NCBI GenBank assembly: GCA_012519055.1
Contig: JAAYQU010000049.1
Location: 1-64,000 of the forward strand
Direction: 5' to 3'
Origin: Bacteroidales bacterium
GTDB taxonomy: Bacteria > Bacteroidota > Bacteroidia > Bacteroidales > Salinivirgaceae
DNA: 64,000 nt
A program made the position numbers and the translations under genes. Numbering within the stretch: the stretch's first letter is position 1; every line of letters starts with the position of its first letter. The notes under the pieces were generated by a model, which made no database searches, had not been told where the DNA came from, and saw nothing but the letters and a program-made list of their open reading frames with translations. Of the stretch, positions 37,607 to 45,508 are shown in pieces.

Positions 37607-37638
37607 AAAAAAATAGCGGCTACAGCCGCTATTTTTTT
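37607..37638. terminator. Bidirectional intrinsic terminator
   Basis: AAAAAAATAGCGGC, loop TACA, GCCGCTATTTTTTT. A perfect 14-bp stem with A-run and T-run serves both the outer-membrane gene (plus) and the HAD gene (minus), which converge here. Confidence 0.92.
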
Positions 37639-37663
37639 ATCTAATTTTCTATTTTCTATTTGA

Positions 37664-38263
37664 TTATACAATTGATGTTTTTTTGTATAACTCCTTAATT
37701 TCCTTCCAATTAAACACTCTAATAATATTTTTGTTTATATAGCCATTCCGGTTCCACGGTCTATCCATTAAAGCAACTTTAATATTTAAGTGTTCAGCTA
37801 AATAGTTTGCCGTTGATAAGGAATCTTCAATTGCAAAATCTATTTTTAAAGAACGCAAATACTCTAGGGGTTTAGCTATAGTTTTGTCCATACTGGGACG
37901 ATTATACTTGTCGACAATTATAAAATCATTGTATGGCACTTTGTTATTTGCCAACCATTCTATTGTAGAATCATATGCAGTAGTTAATCGTCCTGTAACA
38001 ATGCCTATTTTGTTGCCCTTTTTTGCCCATTCGTTCATTGTTTCTATTGCCCCTTCTACAGGTTTAAACTTTATAAGTTCTTCGTGTGAATGTATAATTT
38101 CAAAAAAATGATCATACTGCTCCTGCGTTAAACCGAATGACTCTTTTAAATCAAACGATTTAATGTCTTCAAAGCATCGGTCAATACCAAATTCTCTTTT
38201 AATAATCTCAATATACGATGATGTACTCTCTGATATTACATCGTCGCAATCAACATAAATCAT
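37664..38263 (-). CDS. HAD-superfamily 5'-nucleotidase-like phosphatase
   Basis: 199 aa. Opens with the HAD nucleophile motif DCDDVISES (Asp5 and Asp7), then IGIVTGRL for the Thr/Ser motif, and IDFAIEDSLSTANYLAEH as the acidic motif. The cap region and the C-terminal PWNRNGY motif match the NT5C/YorS-like group of deoxyribonucleotidase-type enzymes. Cytoplasmic; the substrate is probably a nucleoside monophosphate. Single gene between a terminator and a divergent GtrA gene. Confidence 0.8.
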   Translation of the reverse strand: MIYVDCDDVISESTSSYIEIIKREFGIDRCFEDIKSFDLKESFGLTQEQYDHFFEIIHSHEELIKFKPVEGAIETMNEWAKKGNKIGIVTGRLTTAYDSTIEWLANNKVPYNDFIIVDKYNRPSMDKTIAKPLEYLRSLKIDFAIEDSLSTANYLAEHLNIKVALMDRPWNRNGYINKNIIRVFNWKEIKELYKKTSIV

Positions 38264-38392
38264 ATTTAAAATTGTTTTCGTTTGCGAATATACGTACTTT
38301 AATTAAATGGTTAATACATAAAGCAATCTATGCGCGTTAATATAACATATTAGAGCGAATTTTATTATTTTTGGCCAAATTTTATGTAGCAG

Positions 38393-38905
38393 ATGTCATT
38401 GTTAAAATTAGTACAGAATAGAATAATACACTTAATTGGTTATTTTCATAAACCTTTTAAAAAGATAATTCCTTTAGAGACCTTTACTTATGCTGTCTGT
38501 GGAGCTTCTAATACAGCGTTTGATATATTTTTGTATTTTATTAGTTATAATTTTATTTTAAAAAAAGAGGTGGTTGATCTGGGATTTGTAGCTATTTCTC
38601 CACATATAGCGGCGTTTATTATGTCATTTTGCATCTCCTTCCCAACAGGATTCGCCTTAAATAAATATATAACTTTTAATAAATCGAAGTTAAAAGGCAC
38701 TAAACAGTTATTTCGGTATGGGCTTGTAGTATCGACATGTATTCTCCTGAACTATTTGTTCTTAAAGCTGTTTGTCGAAGTGTTTTTTTGGTATCCAACA
38801 CCATCAAAAATTGTCACAACTATAATTGTAACTATTTTTAGCTATTTCTCACAAAAATATTATACCTTTAAAACTCTTAAAGAAACTGAACACGAGAATA
38901 TATAA
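38393..38905 (+). CDS. GtrA-family membrane protein
   Basis: 170 aa with four membrane helices and the GtrA signature (TYAVCGASNTAFDIFLYF, then FALNKYITF and FSQKYYTFK at the end). GtrA-like proteins are thought to flip polyprenyl-linked sugars for cell-surface polysaccharides. No glycosyltransferase lies beside it. A -7-like TATTTTTG at 38366-38373 lies 19 nt upstream. Confidence 0.87.
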   Translation: MSLLKLVQNRIIHLIGYFHKPFKKIIPLETFTYAVCGASNTAFDIFLYFISYNFILKKEVVDLGFVAISPHIAAFIMSFCISFPTGFALNKYITFNKSKLKGTKQLFRYGLVVSTCILLNYLFLKLFVEVFFWYPTPSKIVTTIIVTIFSYFSQKYYTFKTLKETEHENI

Positions 38906-39175
38906 AAAAACAGATGAATACAGAACAATGCTTATATAATCATGTGTCATATATGTTTTACTTTTAATGAATATTATTAATAAATTAACAATTCAATAAG
39001 AAAAACTTGATATGAAGTTATCAATAAATGTTGTAGTTTTGTGGATGTTGTTTTATGCAACAAATAAAACACCTAAAATATGAAACGAACATGTAAAACA
39101 AAACTTAATACTAGAGAGCGTAATTATTAAGCATGTGAGTTCTATATTACCTTAAATCGATAAAATTAGAAACAA
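38906..39175. other. Intergenic region with a possible promoter
   Basis: 270 nt, AT-rich. TAGTTTTG at 39034-39041 fits the -7 box, with a TTG 24 nt further up (spacing long). A possible 22-codon frame from 39012 (MKLSINVVVLWMLFYATNKT) overlaps that box and is probably chance. Confidence 0.35.
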
Positions 39176-40213
39176 ATGAAAAGATTAGTTATATTTTTTA
39201 TTGTCAGTCTCTTTGCTTTCAACGTATCAAATGCTCAGGAACAAGACGATTTAACCTTAGCCATAAAAAATATTGCTAAAGACTTGGAAAGCAAACACTC
39301 GGGTGCAAATAAAATAAAAGTTGCAATTCTACAGTTTCGTACAAAAGATAACAAACTTACCAAATTCAACGATTTTATACAAGACGAACTGTCTTTGGCA
39401 TATAAAAACAGTACACGTTTTGAAGTGATTGATCAGAATGCTATAAATGATTTGATTCAATCATATGGTTGGACAAATGATAAGGCCCGAAGTTTTGAAC
39501 ACAATGAAGATTTTGGCAAATTCATTTTTGATCAATTGGGCTATGTGGCAAATGCATTAATTTACGGACAAATTGCTGATAACGAGGAAACAATTACACT
39601 TACAGCCTATCTGATTCCAAATGGAATTAATAGAAACATTGTATCTATAGAGAAGTTTAAAAGCAGTGCTCTTACAGACAAACTATTAGGCAAGCCTGTT
39701 CGTGAAGATAAAGTAGAGCCAAAAGTTGTATATGTTGAAAAAGAAGTTATTGTTGAGAAGCCTGTAATTGTTGAAAAAGAGGTTATTGTTGAAAAAGTAG
39801 TGGAAAAAGAAGTAATAGTTGAAAGACCTGTTACGGTAACTAAGCCCGTGACAACAACTTTTAAATCAAAAATAGGAGACTATAATTTTGAAATAGTATC
39901 TGTTATGTTTACAGGAAATAAAATTGCAATAAATATAATTGTGCAAAACGACGTTGAGGACGGGTACATATATGGCGTGGATGCTCGCTTCTTCGATCCT
40001 GAAGGCAATGAATTTAACAGCGGTCTGTCATTTAACACATTACGAGATCGTAAGCTTATAAAAGGTATTCCCCTCAGAGGAGTTATTAATTTTGAAAACA
40101 AAGAAGTTGCACGAGTAACAGAAATGCAAGCACTCGAAATCAATGTATATAAATCATTTGGGTCTGAGATGCTTGGAACAATGCGCTTTTACGATATTCC
40201 TGTTACAAAATAA
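39176..40213 (+). CDS. Exported CsgG/FlgO-like protein with a Val-Glu-Lys repeat
   Basis: 345 aa. A signal peptide (LVIFFIVSLFAFNVSNAQ) is followed by an alpha/beta domain of CsgG/FlgO type, about residues 25-170 (KIKVAILQFRTKDN, FIQDELSLAYKNSTRFEVID, NALIYGQIADNEETITL). Residues about 185-225 are a low-complexity linker repeating VEKEVIVEKPV. The last 120 residues form a beta domain (YNFEIVSVMFTGNKIAINI, DARFFDPEGNEF). The N-terminal Cys for lipidation seen in true CsgG is absent. It is probably periplasmic, with the two domains separated by the stiff repeat. Function unknown. Confidence 0.65.
   Translation: MKRLVIFFIVSLFAFNVSNAQEQDDLTLAIKNIAKDLESKHSGANKIKVAILQFRTKDNKLTKFNDFIQDELSLAYKNSTRFEVIDQNAINDLIQSYGWTNDKARSFEHNEDFGKFIFDQLGYVANALIYGQIADNEETITLTAYLIPNGINRNIVSIEKFKSSALTDKLLGKPVREDKVEPKVVYVEKEVIVEKPVIVEKEVIVEKVVEKEVIVERPVTVTKPVTTTFKSKIGDYNFEIVSVMFTGNKIAINIIVQNDVEDGYIYGVDARFFDPEGNEFNSGLSFNTLRDRKLIKGIPLRGVINFENKEVARVTEMQALEINVYKSFGSEMLGTMRFYDIPVTK
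39722..39850 (+). repeat. In-frame repeat encoding VEKEVIVEKP-type units
   Basis: Imperfect direct repeats of about 30 nt (GTTGAAAAAGAAGTTATTGT and variants) encode the Val-Glu-Lys linker of the CsgG-like protein. Copy number may vary between strains. Confidence 0.75.
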
Positions 40214-40246
40214 GATTATATATCAACAAATAGTTACTATATAAAG

Positions 40247-40277
40247 GAGCTGTCTCAAAACGAGACGGCTCTTTTTT
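40247..40277. terminator. Intrinsic terminator between convergent genes
   Basis: GAGCTGTCTC, loop AAAAC, GAGACGGCTC, then six T. One G-U pair in a 10-bp stem. Stops the CsgG-like gene; it may also stop purS transcription from the other side. Confidence 0.88.
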
Positions 40278-40288
40278 GAAAATAGCTT

Positions 40289-40540
40289 TTATAAAGCTTT
40301 AAGTCTAAATTCGTAATTCTCCATTATTGGATTTGACAAGATTTTTTTGCATGCTTCGTCAATTAATTGACGCGCTTGCTTTTCATCTTTAGCTTCAATT
40401 TCTAATGAAATATGTTTGCCAACTCTAACGTTGTCAACACCTTTGTAACCCATGTTTTGCAATGTTGTTGTTACCAGTTTCCCTTGTGGGTCAAGTAGTG
40501 CCTTTAAAGGCATTACGTCAATTTCTGCTTGGAATTTCAT
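40289..40540 (-). CDS. purS: Phosphoribosylformylglycinamidine synthase, PurS subunit
   Basis: 83 aa, normal length. PurS bridges PurL and PurQ in the FGAR amidotransferase of purine synthesis. The typical opening (KFQAEIDVMPLKALLDPQG) and VDNVRVGKHISLEIEA are clear. Neither purL nor purQ is in the window. Large single-chain FGAR synthases are usual in many Bacteroidales, so the presence of PurS suggests the three-part enzyme here. Last gene of an adenosine-kinase/pssA/purS group on the minus strand. Confidence 0.92.
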   Translation of the reverse strand: MKFQAEIDVMPLKALLDPQGKLVTTTLQNMGYKGVDNVRVGKHISLEIEAKDEKQARQLIDEACKKILSNPIMENYEFRLKAL

Positions 40541-40603
40541 ATGTATATATTTTTTCAGTTTAAGATTAATACAATTAAAGTTAAAAATCTGTGTTTGTTG
40601 TTG

Positions 40604-41311
40604 TTATCCTTGAGGTAAATTTTTATTGTTTACTCCTGCAAATATTGTCGCAATTCCAGAGAACAACAAATAAAAAGGTATAATAACTACTCCTGCAAAA
40701 AGTTTGAAATAAACAACAGCAATAATGCTGACAATTGCTAACAATATTGCATTAACAAGTTTTAATTTATTAGCTGAAAGTTTTTTCAGTGAAAATACTT
40801 TTATCTCCGAAACTAATAATAGCGAAAATAAAACAGTTATAGCTCCTATTAACACCTGACTCATAATAAATTCTGAATAGTATATTAAATTAGCAAAAGA
40901 AACAAAAAATAATGCATTTGCGGGTGTTGGCAATCCAATAAAATCAGTTTCTTGTCTTGTGTCTATATTAAATTTCGCTAATCTAATTGCTGAGAATATA
41001 ACTATTAAAAACGGCAAATATTTAAAAAAAGCAAAGCTCCAAATATCTTCGCATGCAACGTATAACATTGTCGCTGGTGCCATTCCAAAACTGATCAAAT
41101 CGGCAAGTGAATCAAGCTCTTTCCCAATAGCTGAATAGGCTTTTAAAAGTCTTGCTGCAAAACCATCAAGAAAATCAAAAACTGCTGAGAGTAAAACAAA
41201 ATAAAGCGCAATATCAAGTTTGCCTTCAAACGCAAACACAACAGCTAAACAGCCGCAGAAAAGATTGGCTGAAGTAAGCAAATTCGGGACAAACTTGAAA
41301 AATTTAATCAC
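40604..41311 (-). CDS. pssA: CDP-diacylglycerol-serine O-phosphatidyltransferase
   Basis: 235 aa. Makes phosphatidylserine, the precursor of phosphatidylethanolamine. The CDP-alcohol phosphotransferase motif DG-x2-AR-x8-G-x3-D-x3-D reads DGFAARLLKAYSAIGKELD followed by SLAD. Six or seven helices are seen. The start codon is GTG, and it shares one base with the TAG of the upstream kinase gene (TAGTG), so the two are translationally coupled. Confidence 0.94.
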   Translation of the reverse strand: MIKFFKFVPNLLTSANLFCGCLAVVFAFEGKLDIALYFVLLSAVFDFLDGFAARLLKAYSAIGKELDSLADLISFGMAPATMLYVACEDIWSFAFFKYLPFLIVIFSAIRLAKFNIDTRQETDFIGLPTPANALFFVSFANLIYYSEFIMSQVLIGAITVLFSLLLVSEIKVFSLKKLSANKLKLVNAILLAIVSIIAVVYFKLFAGVVIIPFYLLFSGIATIFAGVNNKNLPQG

Positions 41312-42285
41312 TATTTATGGTTTTTAATTTGTTTTAAAACATTTTCCCATCTCGAGTCACTCATTTTTGCACCCACCTCCTCAATAACATTTCCACTTAA
41401 GATGGCTCCATACCAACCGCATTCGCTTGGTGCTTTCTTTTTTATGTATCCATATAGGAATCCTGCAGCATATAGGTCTCCCGCACCAGTTGTATCAACA
41501 GGTTCGGCGTTAATAACTCCAACTTTAACTATTTCGTTATTTGCCCAAATCAGCGAACCCTCTTTTCCTATTTTAACAACTGCAACTTTGCATACTTTTG
41601 AAAGCTCTTTTATAGCCTCTTCAGGCATTTTTTTAGTGAATGATTTGGCTTCCTCTTCGTTGGCAAACACAATATCTACATAGTTGCCAACTATACTTTT
41701 CAGAAACTCTAAATTTTCCTCAACAACATTGAAACTTGCTAAGTCAAGAGATACTTCTAATCCACACTCTTTGGCAAGTTTAACCGCATTTAGTATTAAA
41801 TCGTGATTTTGGACTAAATAGCCTTCAATGTGTAAAATGTTGTATCCTTTAAAATTATCTGCTTTGATATCGTTTGCACTTAGCTCAACTGCTGCACCTA
41901 AATAGGTTGCAAAGGTGCGCTCACTATCGGGACTTATTAAAGTAATAGCACGACCCGATTCTGTTTTTGAATTATTTAGATGGTTTTTTATATTGGCAGC
42001 TTTTAAGTCGTCAGCAAAAAAATTACCAAGCTCGTCATTGCCCACTTTACCTATAAAGCCAGTAGTTATTCCAAGTTTAGCTAATCCGTGTATTGTGTTT
42101 GCAGCTGAGCCTCCAGATGATTGGCTAACATCAAGACCTGAAACTTTTGCAAGAACTTCATTAGAACGTTTTTTATCAACCAATTGCATGCTACCACGAG
42201 GGAATCCTAATTCGTGTAAAGTATTATCGCTTTTAAGTTTGATTAAAATATCAACAAGGGCGTTGCCCATTCCTATAACCTTCAT
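41311..42285 (-). CDS. PfkB-family carbohydrate kinase, adenosine-kinase-like
   Basis: 324 aa from the preferred start at 42285 (MKVIGMGNALVDILIKL); the frame extends to 42318, but the added residues do not fit the family. Ribokinase fold: SGGSAANTIHGLAKLG for substrate binding and PVDTTGAGDLYAAGFLYGY for the anion hole and catalytic Asp. The adenosine kinase/inosine-type subfamily is the best fit. It overlaps pssA by one base. A -7-like TATTTTTG lies at 42330-42323 on this strand, 38 nt upstream. Confidence 0.88.
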   Translation of the reverse strand: MKVIGMGNALVDILIKLKSDNTLHELGFPRGSMQLVDKKRSNEVLAKVSGLDVSQSSGGSAANTIHGLAKLGITTGFIGKVGNDELGNFFADDLKAANIKNHLNNSKTESGRAITLISPDSERTFATYLGAAVELSANDIKADNFKGYNILHIEGYLVQNHDLILNAVKLAKECGLEVSLDLASFNVVEENLEFLKSIVGNYVDIVFANEEEAKSFTKKMPEEAIKELSKVCKVAVVKIGKEGSLIWANNEIVKVGVINAEPVDTTGAGDLYAAGFLYGYIKKKAPSECGWYGAILSGNVIEEVGAKMSDSRWENVLKQIKNHK

Positions 42286-42381
42286 TTTTTGGAACCATTT
42301 AGCTTTAATGAAAAACAAAACTCAAAAATACTCAATAAAAATTGAAAATTAAGTATCAATTGAAAAATTGGTTAAAATAAA

Positions 42382-42405
42382 AGAGACAGCGCATGCGCTG
42401 TCTCT
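42382..42405. repeat. Dispersed palindrome, copy 4 (24-nt perfect core)
   Basis: AGAGACAGCGCA followed by its exact complement TGCGCTGTCTCT. Relative to copy 3, two base pairs are swapped on both arms at once (G-C to A-T, and A-T to C-G), so pairing is fully kept. It is followed by TTTACTTTATAAACTTTT and ACTTCGACTTCGCTCAAC, the same company kept by the other copies. Confidence 0.88.
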
Positions 42406-42466
42406 ACTTTTACTTTATAAACTTTTATACTTCGACTTCGCTCAACACACCGCCTTTCAACTCAAA

Positions 42467-44677
42467 TTATATCAGATGGAATGACACGGTTACACCAGCT
42501 GTAACGATAGCAACCATGCTCATAAGTTTAATCAAAATATTTAAACTTGGTCCAGCTGTATCTTTAAATGGGTCACCAACCGTATCTCCAATAATAGCGG
42601 CTTTATGTGCTTCTGAACCTTTACCGCCGTAGTTACCCTCTTCGATATATTTTTTTGCATTATCCCAAGCCCCACCAGAGTTGGCCATGAATATAGCAAG
42701 AACAAAACCGGAACCTAATCCGCCAACTAATACCCCCATTACCCCGGGAACACCGAATATAATTCCAGTAACAACCGGGATTATTATTGCTAATAGTGAT
42801 GGTAACATCATTTCTCGTTGGGCTCCTTTAGTTGATATTTGAACGCATGTAGCATAATCAGGATCGTCTTTACCTTCAAGAATACCGGGCTTAACACGGA
42901 ATTGTCTTCTAACTTCATCAACCATTTTTTGTGCTGCACGGCCAACGGCATTCATTGTCAAGCCGCAAAATACAAATGCCATCATAGAACCAATAAAAAC
43001 ACCTACAAGAACAGTTGGGTTCATTAGATTGATTTTGTAATAGCCAATTAAGTCAACGATATTTAGTTCACCAATATTCTTAATTACTCCGTCTGCAAGT
43101 TCAAGAACTGTTTCTCCAGCATTAATTAGTGCAATTTTAATTTCTTCCATATAAGATGCTAACAGTGCAAGAGCGGTTAAAGCAGCCGAACCTATTGCAA
43201 ATCCCTTGCCTGTAGCTGCTGTTGTGTTACCAAGTGAATCTAAAGCATCTGTACGTTTACGTACTTCTTCTCCAAGTCCACTCATTTCAGCATTTCCTCC
43301 TGCATTGTCGGCTATTGGTCCGTAAGCGTCAGTTGCTAAGGTAATACCAAGTGTCGAAAGCATACCAACAGCTGCAATTCCAATACCATATAGTCCTAAC
43401 TGTAAATTTTGTGGTTCGAGCATACCTCGAACATTAAAATTGGTTGCACATAAGAATGCAATAATAATTGCTGCACATATTGTTATTACAGGAATGGCTG
43501 TTGAAATCATTCCTAATCCCATACCAGATATAATTACAGTGGCAGGACCTGTTTGAGTGCTTTCTGCAACTCTTTTTGTAGGCTTATATGATTGCGAAGT
43601 AAAGTACTCGGTAGATTGCCCGATAATAATACCGGCTATTAAACCTGTAATTACAGAGAACGATAATCCTACCCAATTGTGAAGTCCTAATAGATAAAGA
43701 ATTACAAATGTTGATATTGCAATTAAAATTGAACTAACATTTACCCCAAGTCCTAAAGAACCAAGTAGTTGTTTAATTGTGGCATTCTCTTTTGTTCGTA
43801 CTAAAAATATACCAAAAATTGAAAGAAATATACCTACAGCAGCTACCAACATTGGAGCAAGTACGGCTTTTAATTGCATATCACCTTCGAAGGAGTAGAA
43901 GGCAGCGGCACCTAACGAAGCAGTTGCAAGAATTGAACCAGCGTACGATTCATAAAGGTCGGCACCCATACCCGCAACGTCTCCTACGTTATCACCAACG
44001 TTATCGGCAATTGTAGCTGGGTTACGTGGGTCATCTTCGGGGATACCGGCTTCAATTTTTCCTACAAGGTCGGCACCTACGTCAGCAGCTTTTGTATATA
44101 TACCGCCTCCAACACGAGCAAACAGTGCTTGAGTTGATGCACCCATACCAAACGTAAGCATGGTTGTAGTTATAACCACAAGTTTTTGGGCGGATGTTGC
44201 TTCAACAATAAATCTGTCTAATATGATATACCATAAAGATATGTCAAGTAATGCTAACCCAACAACAACTAAACCCATTACAGCACCCGAGCGAAAAGCC
44301 ACTTTAAGACCATTGTTTAAAGAGTTTCGGGCTGCATTTGCGGTTCTAGCTGATGCGTAAGTAGCTGTTTTCATTCCAAAAAATCCGGCTAAACCTGAGA
44401 AAAACCCTCCTGTAATAAATGCAAAAGGCACCCAGGGATTTTGGATTTTCAAACCATAGGCAAGAAATGCGAAGATTAATGTAATAACAACAAAAACAAT
44501 GGCTACAACTTTATATTGCTGTCTTAGATAAGCCATTGCTCCTTGACGAACATGAAGGGCTATTTTTTTCATCATATCTGTCCCTTCATCAAGGCTTAGT
44601 GTTTTTTTGTAAAAATAGTAAGCAAAACCTAAAGCTACTATCGAACTGATTGGTACTAACCAAAAAATAATTGGCAT
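42467..44677 (-). CDS. hppA: Membrane-bound pyrophosphatase, K+-dependent type
   Basis: 736 aa with about 16 membrane helices. Couples PPi hydrolysis to Na+ or H+ export. The PPi-binding acidic motifs are present ([22 protein letters not shown] as [41 protein letters not shown], and [13 protein letters not shown]). The sequence [10 protein letters not shown] has Ala where K+-independent enzymes have Lys, so K+ dependence is expected. [13 protein letters not shown] also fits that class, many of which pump Na+. Which ion is moved cannot be settled by eye. Monocistronic. Confidence 0.95.
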   Translation of the reverse strand: MPIIFWLVPISSIVALGFAYYFYKKTLSLDEGTDMMKKIALHVRQGAMAYLRQQYKVVAIVFVVITLIFAFLAYGLKIQNPWVPFAFITGGFFSGLAGFFGMKTATYASARTANAARNSLNNGLKVAFRSGAVMGLVVVGLALLDISLWYIILDRFIVEATSAQKLVVITTTMLTFGMGASTQALFARVGGGIYTKAADVGADLVGKIEAGIPEDDPRNPATIADNVGDNVGDVAGMGADLYESYAGSILATASLGAAAFYSFEGDMQLKAVLAPMLVAAVGIFLSIFGIFLVRTKENATIKQLLGSLGLGVNVSSILIAISTFVILYLLGLHNWVGLSFSVITGLIAGIIIGQSTEYFTSQSYKPTKRVAESTQTGPATVIISGMGLGMISTAIPVITICAAIIIAFLCATNFNVRGMLEPQNLQLGLYGIGIAAVGMLSTLGITLATDAYGPIADNAGGNAEMSGLGEEVRKRTDALDSLGNTTAATGKGFAIGSAALTALALLASYMEEIKIALINAGETVLELADGVIKNIGELNIVDLIGYYKINLMNPTVLVGVFIGSMMAFVFCGLTMNAVGRAAQKMVDEVRRQFRVKPGILEGKDDPDYATCVQISTKGAQREMMLPSLLAIIIPVVTGIIFGVPGVMGVLVGGLGSGFVLAIFMANSGGAWDNAKKYIEEGNYGGKGSEAHKAAIIGDTVGDPFKDTAGPSLNILIKLMSMVAIVTAGVTVSFHLI

Positions 44678-45024
44678 GACGTGTTCTCCTTTTTTTTAAT
44701 TAACAATTCGAATTATTTTTCTCAGAAATTTTATTCGTGTTTTGTAAACGAAAATAATTAATCGGCGAAAATCGTAAAAAAATCTTAAATTATTATTATA
44801 AGTTTCTAAAATTTGTAAAACGTTTTTGTAACATAGACTTAAATTTTATAAGTCTAAAACTGTTAGTTGCTGAATAACAGTCATATACGCAAGGATAATA
44901 ATTTGAGATTTAACGAGAAGATTATTTTTGTTTTCTCATAATGATTAAAAGTTTTTTTTGAAAAATTTGATTTTTTTAATCATACGTGGAACAATAATAA
45001 ACTAAATTAGGTAATATTTACAAC
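44678..45024. other. Intergenic region upstream of hppA
   Basis: 347 nt without a gene. Two small inverted repeats: AGACTTA...TAAGTCT (about 44836-44856) and CTGTTA...TAACAG (about 44860-44880). They are placed where an operator or leader structure for hppA could be, but I cannot support more. Confidence 0.4.
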
Positions 45025-45057
45025 AAAACAGGTCACTACATAGAAGCGACCTGTTTT
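45025..45057 (-). terminator. Intrinsic terminator after tRNA-Arg
   Basis: AAAACAGGTC (45025-45034) pairs with GACCTGTTTT (45048-45057), so the minus-strand transcript leaving tRNA-Arg forms a 10-bp stem ending in U residues, 7 nt after the tRNA. Confidence 0.82.
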
Positions 45058-45063
45058 ATTTTG

Positions 45064-45137
45064 CGACCTCGAAGGGATTCGAACCCCTGACCGTCTGATC
45101 CGAAGTCAGATGCTCTATCCAGCTGAGCTACGAGGCC
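45064..45137 (-). tRNA. tRNA-Arg, anticodon TCG
   Basis: 74 nt. Acceptor GGCCTCG pairs with CGAGGTC (one G-U), the D arm is AGCTCAGCTGGATAGAGC, the anticodon stem TCTGA/TCAGA has loop CTTCGGA (anticodon TCG), and the T loop is GGTTCGAATCC. CCA is not encoded. Confidence 0.95.
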
Positions 45138-45156
45138 CTTATATGTTGCTTAAATC

Positions 45157-45195
45157 AAAAAGAGGTCAACAACTAAAACTGTTAGACCTCTTTTT
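45157..45195 (-). terminator. Intrinsic terminator between tRNA-Pro and tRNA-Arg
   Basis: AAAAAGAGGTC (45157-45167) and GACCTCTTTTT (45185-45195) form a perfect 11-bp stem with a 17-nt loop. It stands 4 nt after tRNA-Pro on the minus strand and should cut tRNA-Arg off from the Ser-Pro transcript at least in part. Confidence 0.8.
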
Positions 45196-45198
45196 CCG

Positions 45199-45273
45199 TC
45201 GGGGCAGCAGGATTCGAACCTGCGACCCCCTGCTCCCAAAGCAGGTGCGCTAGCCGGACTGCGCTATGCCCCG
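45199..45273 (-). tRNA. tRNA-Pro, anticodon TGG
   Basis: 75 nt. Acceptor CGGGGCA/TGCCCCG, anticodon stem CCTGC/GCAGG with loop TTTGGGA (anticodon TGG), T loop GGTTCGAATCC, discriminator A. CCA not encoded. Confidence 0.95.
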
Positions 45274-45305
45274 TAAAATTAATTTTATTTCTTAGACCGT
45301 CCTCG

Positions 45306-45392
<87 letters not shown>

Positions 45393-45403
45393 GAATGAGA
45401 GCG

Positions 45404-45433
45404 CAAAGATAAACAATCTTTTTATCTATCAAA
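45404..45433 (-). promoter_or_regulatory. Promoter of the tRNA array
   Basis: On the minus strand TTTG (45433-45430), 18 nt, TATCTTTG (45411-45404), 11 nt before tRNA-Ser. Confidence 0.8.
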
Positions 45434-45508
45434 AAAATATTAGCTTTTTATATCGGATTTTTTTCTTTATTGTCCTCGAATCGTGCTGAATATAAAGATA
45501 TAGGATTA

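Noticed and set aside
39012-39080. Possible 22-codon leader peptide upstream of the CsgG-like gene
   Set aside because: It overlaps the likely -7 box, has no attenuator-like hairpins or codon bias, and could occur by chance in such AT-rich DNA.
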